Of a stretch of 64,000 bases of DNA, positions 36,856 through 48,300 are shown in pieces. Source of the DNA: Arcuatula senhousia (lineage: Eukaryota > Mollusca > Bivalvia > Mytilida > Mytilidae); the NCBI GenBank assembly GCA_963971305.1, contig OZ020303.1:65472867-65536866 (forward strand), given 5' to 3'. The notes beneath the pieces are model-generated. The model had not been told where the DNA came from. It saw only the letters and a program-made list of their open reading frames with translations, and did not search any database. A program made the translations under genes and the position numbers. Within the stretch, counting starts at the first letter, position 1. Each line of letters starts with the position of its first letter.

Positions 36856-37010
36856 TTATAAATGTGGATTCAATGATTGTGTATTTGAGGCAGCAACTGC
36901 TCAAGAGTTCCGAGAACATTTAGCCCAAATGCATAAGAGTTCCCTTGATTACAAATGTGCTCATTGTGGACACAAAAGCTTTACAGAAGACTCGCATTTA
37001 ATGACTTTTT
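36856..37010 (+). pseudogene. C2H2 zinc-finger remnant or orphan exon
   Basis: One frame reads FYKCGFNDCVFEAATAQEFR then EHLAQMHKSSLDYKCAHCGH and KSFTEDSHLM. This shows one full C-x4-C...H-x4-H finger and a second C-x2-C that loses its last histidine. An acceptor-like 'aatatcag' precedes it. Beyond about 37010 the frame runs into dispersed repeat sequence (peptide KEAPMGHFSVKSLKGQ) and stops at 37126. I cannot connect it to other exons. Confidence 0.4.
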
Positions 37011-37059
37011 GCATAACTTTTGCATTTACACACCTGAAGTGTCAGTTCATTGATCAAAG

Positions 37060-37230
37060 AGGCAAAGAGGCACCAATGGGTCATTTTAGTGTCAAAAGTC
37101 TGAAAGGGCAACAACAAAATATGTAAACATTAACAAGAACAGCACAAATTAAAGAAGTACAAAACATTAAGAAAAACCAAAATCAACTGAACAAAAATCA
37201 ATAATTAGAACTCAAGTCATAACAAGTCAA
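37060..37230 (+). repeat. Dispersed repeat fragment shared with 44080-44280
   Basis: 'aggcaccaatgggtcatttt' with 'gtcaaaagtctgaaagggca' recurs in variant form near 44088-44125 and 44222-44265. Confidence 0.5.
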
Positions 37231-37546
37231 ATGAACTTGGGGGCTCTGGATGAGTAAGCAGTCCTGCTTGCTATAGTACACCTGTAGCCCTGCCAATTGT
37301 CATTTCAGTGTGTCCTTTCATTCCATTAAAGGAAGACAAAACTGAACCCTATGACAAACCGACATTTGTACATGTACTCATTAGTACTCTACTGAAATAT
37401 TCAAATATATGTAAGACAAAAATACATGTATTAATATAAAACATATTAATCTAAATTTATATAAATTATTGATACAAACATTTGTATAAAAACATCGTAC
37501 ATTATATTCTACATAAATAATATCAAATCTAAAACTGATATCAACT

Positions 37547-37834
37547 TTAATCTCCTTCTAATGAGTTAAGCAATTGCTCTGCAATAAAGTCTTGTGAAGT
37601 CTCTTTCAATGTTTCAATGAAGCAGTCAAAGGCCTTAGGTCCCCTACGTGTTAATGTAAATAAAAAGTGTGTAGCTTTATCTTTTCTAGTTGCCTTTACT
37701 GTCACTTCCTCTGCCATACCCGGCGTAAATATCTCCTTCTCTTGCATTAGATCTAGGATGTCTTCTATTGAGCTAAGATTGTCCATGAGGTAAACCCAAT
37801 TTCTTCGTAATGCTTCTTGGTGGCGCTTTTCCAT
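37547..37834 (-). CDS. CARD-only protein (caspase-2/9- or CRADD-like death-fold domain)
   Basis: A 95-codon intronless frame starts MEKRHQEALRRNWVYLMDNL and ends EQLLNSLEGD, then TAA. It is one caspase recruitment domain: helix 1 with HQEALRRN, the DLMQEKEIFTPGM turn, a 'RRGPKAFDCFIETL' signature before the last helix. CARDs bind other CARDs by homotypic contact in apoptosome- or PIDDosome-like assemblies in the cytosol. No caspase, death or kinase domain follows before the stop, and no donor site is evident at the end. It could be a stand-alone decoy or adaptor, or the first exon of a larger gene with retained intron sequence. Upstream (minus strand) a pyrimidine run and 'gataaag' suggest a possible acceptor. 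No other exon on this strand was found. Start is the first ATG of the frame. Confidence 0.78.
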   Translation of the reverse strand: MEKRHQEALRRNWVYLMDNLSSIEDILDLMQEKEIFTPGMAEEVTVKATRKDKATHFLFTLTRRGPKAFDCFIETLKETSQDFIAEQLLNSLEGD

Positions 37835-38571
37835 TATTATTAGAGAGATTTACATATCCTTTATCAGAAAAAAAAAGAAAACTGAAACAAAAGAAAATGA
37901 AATATTTTCAGATAGAAAATAAAACAATTGTCGGAACACTGAGTAACATTACTTCATGAGTTTCATTGTAGGGTCATTGCAGCAACTTTGCCAACGTACA
38001 ATTAGTCTAGTAAGCAAATTCAAACAAAGCAGTTGTGTTTTTACTGTCTGGATCACCGCCTATACCCACATCGTCCCTATATCAATTAATAAAAAAGTTC
38101 CAGAAGAATTATTATAATTAAAACTGTTATACATGTATTTAAAAAAAATTCATTATTTTATGCTTCATCAAATAGTTCAAAGGTTAAATGAAGATTTATT
38201 TAACATTGGTGAATAAAAACATCAGTGATGTGTACATAGTCAATCAATAAACATTTGCTCTGAGCTTTTGACCTAACAGCAAGCAAAGATTGTTTGGCTA
38301 ATATAGGTCCTTGCATGGTTGTCAGGCTTGTGTGGAAGGCTGGAAAATCAGTGAAACCAACCAGCAATGGTAAGTGTCAGGAAAGCTTTGACACAATTAG
38401 GCCTCAAACCCACAGAGGTGCATGTTATCTGTGATTTAAAGTCCAGACTCAATATAACCTCAAAGAATCAAAGAATTACAATCATTGACATTTTATAACG
38501 TCAAAATTCCAAAAAGACAGACAAGATCGGCTCAGTGGATAAACATATAGCTTCTACAACACGACCGAGTT
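37835..38571. other. Intergenic stretch, nothing recognised
   Basis: AT-rich, no exon or TIR structure seen on either strand. Confidence 0.5.
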
Positions 38572-38684
38572 GATTATGGAATTTCTAACATCAAGGGAAA
38601 TAAATTTGGTTATTTTGATGGCAAGGCATGCCGAGCGATTAAAATATCAAATTTATTTCAAGAGATGTTAGAAATTCCATAATC
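38572..38684. repeat. 113-bp near-perfect foldback
   Basis: GATTATGGAATTTCTAACATC (38572-38592) pairs with its complement ending at 38684. Pairing continues inward through AAATAAATTTG...CAAATTTATTT to a short GGCATGCC centre. Probably a MITE. As RNA it would be a long hairpin. Confidence 0.75.
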
Positions 38685-39023
38685 ATCTAGAATTTAGTTA
38701 TAGAAGGTTTTTCTCTAAGACTAAATGTCTACAGGTAAAAAATTGAAAGAGGTTGATCATCAATTGCAAGTGCAATCTCACTGAGAACAAAATTTTCTCT
38801 AGAGGTGAGAAATATTTTAATACAACTGGTTGAGAGGTTGATAAATTTGATGAAAATAAGAGAAAGTACAAATAAAAGTAATATTAAGAAATGGATAAGG
38901 TCGATTTCAATTTTATCTGAGATTCTAAACCCCAGTTTTCATCCCCTCCCATCCAAATTTTGCAGCCGCCTCAAAAAAAATTATTTTAATTCTTTGGCCT
39001 TTGGTAAATTTAATTCTTTTAAA

Positions 39024-39520
39024 GTGAGTGAGTGAGCTGGTGTTTTATGCCCGTGCAACGTTATATAGGTTAGTTACAGGCTATGAACATGAAAAAGATG
39101 ATAAAATGAACATGAAATGATGATGATAAATGAAAATATGGGGATGGGGTGGGAAACAAAACATGCAAAAGACCGGTAAATTTTGAAGAACCACAGGAAG
39201 AGGGGAGAGGTGGGTAGGGGGCGTAAAATTTAGCCTACACTATGTGGTGCACTACTTGGCAGTCCACAAAGGGTCTTTTACGAGCATGAAGCGTGGCACT
39301 CTCCTCACATGTTGGCCCACTATGGTCAGCGGTCAGGGTTTCCGTATCATAGACCTGACAACCCCCGCGGACGAGGGCCACCCTATTCAGCCACCTAGGG
39401 TATACACTTGGATGCTCTGTGGGCTGAGCACTGACCCGACGTCAGAATCCCAAGACCCTTAGTCGCCTCTTACAACAAGCTAGGCTCTTCTGCCGGCCTA
39501 TTCCCCACCCTGGCCAAGCA
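39024..39520 (-). mobile_element. Non-LTR retroelement fragment with GAGT (ACTC) tail
   Basis: A GAGTGAGTGAG tail lies at the left, so the element is on the minus strand. It is followed by 'ctggtgttttatgcccgtgc', a 3'-end style common in molluscan LINE/SINE elements, and a GC-richer body up to about 39520. No target duplication was identified. Confidence 0.55.
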
Positions 39521-39569
39521 CCTGCCTTAAAATGGCTGAATATTTATCAAAATATATAAAAAATAAAAT

Positions 39570-40212
39570 AATATGATACAGGTTAAACCTGATAAGCTCC
39601 CGCAGATAAAGTAACTTTCTTATATATATATGGTGCCTCATACCCATAATTTTGAAAAAAGAACGAACCTGCAAACGGAACAAGGAAGTGAATGTCTTCG
39701 AACGCGGACCTCGCAGAACGCACCCTTTTTTCAAGAATATTTCTACTTTCATTTTCGAATGCAATAACAAGTAAATGTAATGGCTTCTGGGAATGAAATT
39801 TGTACGCTGAAGTATTCAGTTATTAGTTTGGTTGACAATGCACCGCCTTTTAATATTGGGGGGGGGGGTCTTGTTTCGCGAAAATTAGAATGACAGGTTC
39901 CTGCGCTTCTGTCATTTTGTTTTGATGGACGCGACCTCTAGTGATAAAATAGACGCCAATAATTAAAATACGCCTGAAGTCCTAATTTTTTTATTTAAAT
40001 TCTTTACATTTAAAGCATTTCATAGCTTGAAATACTTGAAATAATTTATATTAATACAATAAGTATGTTTATTATTTTTTTAAATTGAAAATTCCAAAAA
40101 AGGAATTTAATTTTGCATTCCGTGTTATTGGGTGCGGATTTCTGACTAGCTTATACGTCTTCTGGATTAGGGCATCATACTCAGTCAATTTAGCTCCCGC
40201 ACAGCGGGAGCT
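39570..40212 (-). mobile_element. HINE-like element, AAGCTCCCGC family (minus)
   Basis: On the minus strand the 5' end is the palindrome AGCTCCCGCTGTGCGGGAGCT (40212-40192). The right inverted repeat GCGGGAGCTT (39603-39594) is followed by hairpin CAGGTTTAACCTG (39591-39579). Same plan as the other HINE-like elements, with a poorly resolved core. Confidence 0.6.
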
Positions 40213-41549
40213 TAAAAATAAATAAATAGGAATTATTTTATTATGGCTGCAATGGTCTATTGAAAAAAAACCCACAACATTAACAAACAGATAATGTAAA
40301 AAAGTACAGAACAAACTACAATCAACAACATACACTTGAATTGTGGAGATTGTACACAGCCACAGGTGCTGTTGGGAATTTAATTTCAATGAATTGATGA
40401 ATTGGAAACATATATAATTTGATATATTAATTGTAAGCAGGCATTATGGGGCCATCAGACTCATGATTTAAATTAAAAAGTAATAAAATTCTAATACTTA
40501 CCATATATTTTTATAAGAGGTCGTGTTTGTATTTATTTGTTCAGAATGCATGTACTTTCACTTTTACTTTCTACTTTCATTTTACCAACTTTCGGAACAA
40601 ATAAAAATTTCGGAGCACCTCAACTATTTTCCATCTTTCCGCGGTTAAATGAAAGAGTGTTTCTCTGTGCTGATGATGAAACTGTTTATGTTGAATTATT
40701 CTTAATCTGTAGCTTATTCATGAAATTAAGGTAGGGAAACATAATATCTGTAAAAGTATATTCAGGAAAATTATCCTCTTTAAAATCTTCAAACGGGCTA
40801 CAGCTTTCTATCAGAAGAAATGCACAGGCACTCATAATAATGAAAAAATTATAGAGGATATCCGATAGTGAGTATTAATCTTTAGCTCATTTAGTAACAA
40901 GAGGCTATCATGGAACACTCAATTGGACAACATCACAAATAAGGCAAACCAGAGCCTGTTCTTTCTACGACTGGTCTCGGGTGGTTTTGTACTGAAACCT
41001 GTTTGTACCTAAACCTTGGGTCGTTTGGTACATTTGTAATTTAAACCTGTTTGTTCCAGGTTGTTTTGTACTGAGTTTATAGATAGGTGGGATGTTTCGT
41101 ACCACTGTGTTTCGTATCGATCTTTTAGAGAAACTGGATCAAGTCATTTGTGTTGTATTTTTTTTTATTTGCTTATTCGTATTTTTCAGGTCTAAACTAT
41201 TAAACTGTGGGTTTTCTAACAATATACATGTAATAGTTATGTAAGGCTAAAAAGTGTCTTGTGACAAAGTGTCCGGGTGGACAATATTTTTAAGAAAAGT
41301 AGCTATTTTTAATTGTTCCCTGCTATTAAATAGTGTCCATTAGTAGGACATTTTTTTTTATCTTCTTATGCCATTTAGAATGGTCCATTCCATGTTTAAA
41401 GAAGACCGCTCTAGTGGACATTATGTGATATTGACTATATTCTTTCTTCAGGTTCATCTGTTTCTTTCGTTAAAAATGGCGAAATTTTCTACCTATTTTT
41501 TTAAGTATATGCAGAACAAAAACTACAAATGAAATAATAAAATAAAGCA
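40213..41549. other. Intergenic stretch, nothing recognised
   Basis: AT-rich. Small open frames without recognisable domains. No gene called. Confidence 0.5.
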
Positions 41550-41861
41550 TAGCTGGACCTAAATATGGTAATTTCTGATTCAGTTTCTATCAAATTTTCA
41601 TTTTAAGTTCCTTAAAAATAAACATGATAAAGAACTATCCCTATTGTGCCTCTTACATGATACGAGGTGAACACTTTTAGTTAAATCCCTTATTGAAAGT
41701 TGCATGAAATTTGAGTCCACAAGAAAAGGTGAAAGTGGTATTGGCCTTAAATCAGGTGTTTTTAAAAGCGGAGAAAAAAGACATCTACAAAATAAAGGAT
41801 TTTTTGGGGAAGAATTCATAGAGAGGTAAGAATTTTTAATATCTACCGGTAGGTCCAGCTA
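41550..41861. mobile_element. Short MITE, TAGCTGGACCTA inverted repeats
   Basis: TAGCTGGACCTA at 41550-41561 and its complement at 41850-41861; 312 bp, no coding potential. Confidence 0.55.
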
Positions 41862-42313
41862 CACTTTATATTTCAATTGTACATTTGTATGTGCAGTTTT
41901 AGCTGTGCATATACTGAAAATATATAAAAAATAATGCCATGTTTTAAAGAAAGGTACAGATGAACCTTAAATTCAATATTAGTGAATGTTTAAATAATCA
42001 TGATAATACGATTATTAGGCTGTGACCTATATTTTTCACATGGATAACCACTTGCATCTAGAAAGGTTAAAGTCAATACCTGCTTACTGACAAGTACCAC
42101 ATCATCTAAAGTGGTATGGCACCTAGAGGTGCTTAGCAAGATGCATGCTTCAGATGCTGGCTGTGACTTCTTTTTGCATGGATTGAGCACTTATAATTTT
42201 GAAAAAGTAAAGTCAATTCCAACTTCAATGAACTTAGTGACAATGATGGCATGAACGGGCAACGAGGTGAGCTTCGTAATCAATAGATTACCTAAGTTTT
42301 ATTTCTATTTTAG

Positions 42314-42371
42314 ATGGATCTGAATTATTTATCAGCAGTTATAGAGGAAATAGCCTTGGAAGGTTTAGATG
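42314..42371 (+). CDS. GTF3C1: GTF3C1 exon 1 (start codon)
   Basis: MDLNYLSAVIEEIALEGLD and one base of G. Donor GTTTGT is weak but the phase joins exon 2 exactly. Confidence 0.85.
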
Positions 42372-45300
42372 GTTTGTATACAATAAGATTAACATTTGTA
42401 GCTTGACATTGAAAGCTATTAAAAAAAAAAAAAATGAATTGTTAAGTAAAATTTGCATTGTAGTAGATGCTAATTGTTGCTGTAAGAATTTGTTTTGAAT
42501 AAACATGCATAATCCTGTTGTTTTATGTCTTCTTTAACTTTTATGCTTTCTTTAAAGAGTAAGAAAAAATGATAACAAATCTTTAGCTATCCTATTATAA
42601 AAAGTTATAACAAGTTTGTAAGAACACAATGTAGTGCTAGTGCTTTTAATTGAAAATCATTGGGTTGTTCTTTGTGTAAACTTCTAAATTCTATACAATA
42701 ATGACAACTTATCGCATGCAATATCACTTTTTTTTTGGTACTGCTAAGCATGCAGTTGTAATATAACAAAATATCTTTCAAAAAATACTTTAGCTAAACA
42801 GAGAAAAAATATATGAAGTGTAATAATTTTTGTCACGCCTGCAAAGTGGAGTAAGACATACATGTAAGTTTCACTTTACCGGCGGCGGCTGCCGCATTAT
42901 TTTATGTAAGGTTTTATGAGCACCTCCATATCTCAAGAACTATAAGCCTTACGTTGATGAAACTTGGTATGCATATGCCAAAGTAGTAGCTTAGCACAAT
43001 TGCATCCCCATCTTTTGACCTTGACCTTTTCAATACATATAACAGCAGGTGTCCGTTCGATAGTCCGAAGGGGCAATGGTCCGAAGGGTTGATAGTCGGA
43101 AGGGGCAATGGTCCGAAGGGTCGATAGTCCGAAGGGTCATTGGTCCGATAACGCGCTCATCCATTCATAACATAAAGAATCCTGATCACCCGTGTGGACA
43201 AGACGGGGTGCATATTTATCCATGCTTTTTATATTTTTCTTAATAAAGAATAAAGAAAGGTTGGTCCCCAGGACAGTCATGACAGTATCACGGTTGCCGT
43301 TTCATCAAGCAATCGTCAGGGGACAAGCATTTGAAATGGAAAACAGCCAGCAGTCTTCAACATGACCATAGCCATAGGTCGCTGCTCGTCGACTTGCATT
43401 GGCCCAAGACTAAAATTACAATACAAAGTATCAAAACCAATCCCTAAATTATCAACAAAAGACCCATTTCTGGACATAGAACAATAAACAGATAGATGAC
43501 AGAGACAAACAAAAGCTTTGACAAAGATTACTGGCTTAGGACAGGCACAAATAAAATGTGGCGGAGTTAAACTAGTTTTTTGGGCCCAACCTTCCCCCTA
43601 TTGATAATCTTGTACAAAGCACAAAAATAACACACTCTAAAAATCAAATCGATAAAAGTCCAATTCTTCAAGAGAGTTTGTTTTAATCATTTCAAACTAA
43701 AAATGGTCTGGCACACTTCTGTCTTGAAGTCTCATCTGAATACCTCTACCAAAAGTAAAAAAAGTATTTAAAAAATCGAAAGAAGAAGAAATATGATACT
43801 TACATAGAACTTAAACCAACTAATATTGATTTCACAGACAAGCCATAGTGGATTAAAAGGCCTACATGTTTACTAAACGGGAATGATTAAAAAAGCGATG
43901 TAACCTCCATAAACAAGCAGCAATTTAAAAAATCTACAACAGAATACTGTTCAGAAGAGTAAAAATGGATGAAGTACACATATGTTCCTTATACTTGGTA
44001 CAAAATGGGTGGGTTAAAATAGATTTTCGATGCAGAATTCACACTTTTCAAATGTTGCGATATTGTGGTTGACAAAAAGAAGCAGAGGTACCAATGGGAC
44101 ATCCGAATGTCAAAAGTCCGAAAGGGCAGAGACAAAACCAGTCAACACCAATGAGAACAGGACGAAAAAACACAATATTATATAAAACTGAAAAATACAT
44201 AAACATCTGAAAAGCAATCAGGTGTACCAATGGGGAATACGAATGTCAAAAGTAAGAAAGGACAGAGATAGGTAGGTTGAGTAGCATACACTTTTTCCTC
44301 ATCCTATGGGTATCCTAAGGTGTAACAGAGAGTCAGACGGCTACTTTACAAACGTATTGTAAATGGGTATATGACCCAAAATACCTGAAATACCTACAAA
44401 GAAGCAAACCCTTTGGACCAATGACCGTTCGGACCATCGCCCCCTCGGACCAATGACCCTTCGGACTAAAAACCCTTCGGACCAATGACCTGGAATCATA
44501 ACAGCAATGTTAAGGTTTTGGGAGCACCTCTATATCTCAAGAACTATATGTCCTAAATTGATGAAACTTGCATTTATTGGTATGCATATGCCCCAGTAAT
44601 AGCTTAGCACAGTTTCATTCCCATCTTTTGACCTTGACCTTGATTTTCCGGTTGAATGACTTTGACAATTTTCAATGCATATAAAAGTAATGTTAAAGTT
44701 TTTTGAGCAGCTACATATCTCAAGAACTATAAGTTCTAAGTAGATGAAAACTGGTATGCATATTTCCCAGTAGTAGCTTAGCACATTTGCATTCCCATCT
44801 TTTGACCTTGGCCTCGATTTTCCGTGGCGTGATTTTGAAATTTTCAATACATATATTAAAACAATGTTAAGGTTTTGTGAGCACATCTCTATCTCTAGAA
44901 CTGTTAGTCCTAGGTTGATGAAACTTTGGTATTCTGATAGTGCTGGCAGGCGAGATGTACTTTAGTATTAACTCTTGTTTATATTTCCTCATCATTTTAG
45001 ATTTTCGTCATTTTTTACAGGCATTACAGTCAATACATTATGGAAAAGACTAGAATTAAGGCCTGGGTTCTTGATAAAACTGGACCAGAAGTCCAAAGCT
45101 TTCTTATGGCAGAGATTGACCACAGTGAAAGAGCTGAACTACTTTGAGTTGCCCGAACCTAGACCTGATGTCCCTATTTTCAATCGTATGGATTTTGTAG
45201 ATCCAGAAAGTGGACATATGGTGGAATTAAATCGGGTATAGTTCTATTGTCATGAGAATGTTATTTATTATAAAAATCTTTTAAGATAGTCCTTTGTTCT

Positions 45301-48300
45301 AGATAGAGTGATTTGTGTTGGAAATCTTTTAATATTTAGAGTGGTACATCAACAAGGGTTGATATATGTATTTCATTTTAGTTATGAATGAGTAGGCTTG
45401 ATGTTTTTGTTTTGTTTGTTCATTTATCATACATATTTAGCAAAAATTATCAATTTTTTCTCTCACCAATTTATCTACAGATTTTATAAAAACCTGCAGT
45501 AAGGTTTTATGTGATCTGTAACATCTTGCAACTCTACTTTAATTGGTCATTCTAATCTCTATCTGTTGTCTTGCATTGTCCTGTATCCCAGGTCCTGCAG
45601 TATCACAAAATTTTCTGCAGTTTTCAAGGTAACTACATAAACATGACACAGTCTTTAAAATAAAATTCAGCTAGTGAATATATTTTAAATACATGTTTCA
45701 TCAAATTTCAAACAAGATTGAAGAAGACACTTTCATTCCAGCACAAATGTTTAATACTGGTCACTAAATGAAACTTTTTTTCTGTTTTCAGGATCTTGAC
45801 CCAACTGATGCCTATCCAATCCAATGTATCAACAGAGATGGAGTGATCGGGTCGTGTTCTACATATTACACTCGTCGTATGGTCACCAATGATATCATCT
45901 CAGATGGGCATCTACTAATAGACCTGGATGAAATTATAAAAAGGTTTGTTGCTTGAGTTTGGTTTCTAACTTTTTATGAAAAACAAAACAAAGCAATATC
46001 CCAACCACCCCAAAAGAAAACCAAAACAAACAACAAAAAACAACTCAAAACAATTCTTGTTAATTGAATAACATTTTTATCATGAAATATTCTAAAACAT
46101 AAGTACCAGGTTAATAATTTTGATAGCATGTTTTATCTTTAAAAGACTCTTTAGAACTGCTCTGCCAAACAGTTTAAGGGCCAAAATAGATATTATACAT
46201 TTATCACCCTACTTGGTGAGTGACCCAAATGCTTCTTTCCCGGAGAAAGTAAGGTGACCCAAGGGCTGGTCTAGACATTTCAGAAATATCAACTGGAAAT
46301 TAAATGACTATAACAAACAGGATATGACAATGTATGATACAATAAAAGATTACTTGTTTATTTTATTTATCACCATGCTATTACTTTTATATATAATTTA
46401 TACATTTATAAATTAACATAAATATGTTTATGATATACTTCAGATATGGAGAAAAACTTGTAATTGTAGCCTCCCAGAAACAAAGAAATGAAGCCTTACT
46501 TGGGAAAACCTTTGTTTCTTCATACACATGGGTTGATTCCACATACTGTGTATTGGAAAGAATAGGAAGGTATAGAAAATGTAGAAACTTGTATATGTTT
46601 GATTAGTTAGTCTCATCAATCGATAAGTATTCGATAACTGATCAATAATCGGTTTTATTGATTAGTTAAGTCAAGATATGTATAAGGTCATGAAGGTAGA
46701 GGCTCCTTTTATCTGGAAAAAGTGATGGATCATATGTTTATTTTTGGTCAGTTTTCTAGAAGTGAAAATCTAGACAATAAATGGTGATAGTCTGTCAGCA
46801 TTGGCGGCAACAGGGAAATATTCTACTAACTGTATTTTCAGCCACTTCTTAACACAGCCTCTTGATATTTAGTATGCTGCATTTAAACATGGGGTCACTT
46901 ATGGTGGGTTTCGATTTCATGTCTGTTGCTCACCTTTTCTGTTTAAAGTAATCCATCCAATTTTGACTTTAAAAAGAAGCTTTTATTTTACAAGATTTGG
47001 AATGCAAGGTATAGGAAAACACAAGGATTTAATTAATTTTACATACTGCAGTCCTGACTTTTCCGACACCTACTTTTACTCATACATGCATGAAGATAAA
47101 ATATATAGTTAGGGAAAAATCTAAAACCAACTTAATGTTATTGATCATTTTGAAAGCAAATGGAAACATGGTTAAAGTGCTGTCTACAGAATTCTGATGT
47201 GTTTTACTGCAAGCAAATGGTAATTTTTTCAAGCAGGATTATAAGTAACAAATGTTGAATTTTTCAGAGGCAGGTACAGTGGTGAACTGTCAGCTGGCCC
47301 AGTCAGTTTGGAAGTTTTCAAGATGCCCAGTAAAACTTTGTTCTATCATACCATTAAGTTAATAAGGCTCGGGCTAATCAAGAAACAGGTACGATAGATC
47401 TGTGGTTTATTCCAGTTATTCTGATTGATAAGTAAAAGCTGACTATATCCTCTGCAAACAAAGTTTAGGGGTATATGGGAATCACCCTGTCTGTTTTTCT
47501 GTCTGTCTGTCCGTCATTTCCTTCTGTCCGTCCATCCAGTCCACATACCTTGTAAGCACAATAATTCCTAAACAGCTAGATGGATTTTGATGAAACTTTA
47601 CATGAAGGAAGTACATCATACATGTATGTAGATGTGCATAAAGAAATATCATTGCTGACGGATATCATTTAGGGGAGATAATTGGACTTTTTTTAAAATT
47701 TTAATATAGTGTCCAATATGAAGTAGGGGATAATTCTTTGTGAGCTTGCCCACAATATTCCTTGTTAGTTTTAAGTTTTGAAGCTTATTTTTAAATTAAT
47801 TATTCAAGGAATAAAACAAGCTTGATCTTTATATCAGACTTCAGAAAACTTGAATTTTAAAGATTTTTATACTTCATATCAAAGATGCAATGATGCTTGG
47901 TTTTGTTTGTGTGTGTCCATTTAAATGCGTAGAATGTTTTTTTATATTTCAGGATATCAGTATTTTGACCAAGTCACACAAACACCAGTTAAGAAAGATG
48001 TTTCATCTGACCAGATATTATAAAGTGGTGAATTCTAAGAATTTTATCATTGCCACCCAAATAGCCACATATCTCCTTGCTAAACCAGGCCACAGAGAAA
48101 TCAACACCAAAACTAGACATGATTTGGTAGGTTGTTGACATGGGTCTCTAAATATATCTTTATTTTGATCTTATTTGTTAAAATATATACCATGATATCT
48201 TGAAAGAATGTTGAAAAAAACATAACACACATAACATATGAAATCATAATGCAATTAATTTTACCAATTACATTGTATTGATAAATTATTGTTAATTTTG

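Noticed and set aside
39244..39462. 72-codon open frame as a gene
   Set aside because: It is embedded in the retroelement fragment with GAGT tail and has no recognisable domain.
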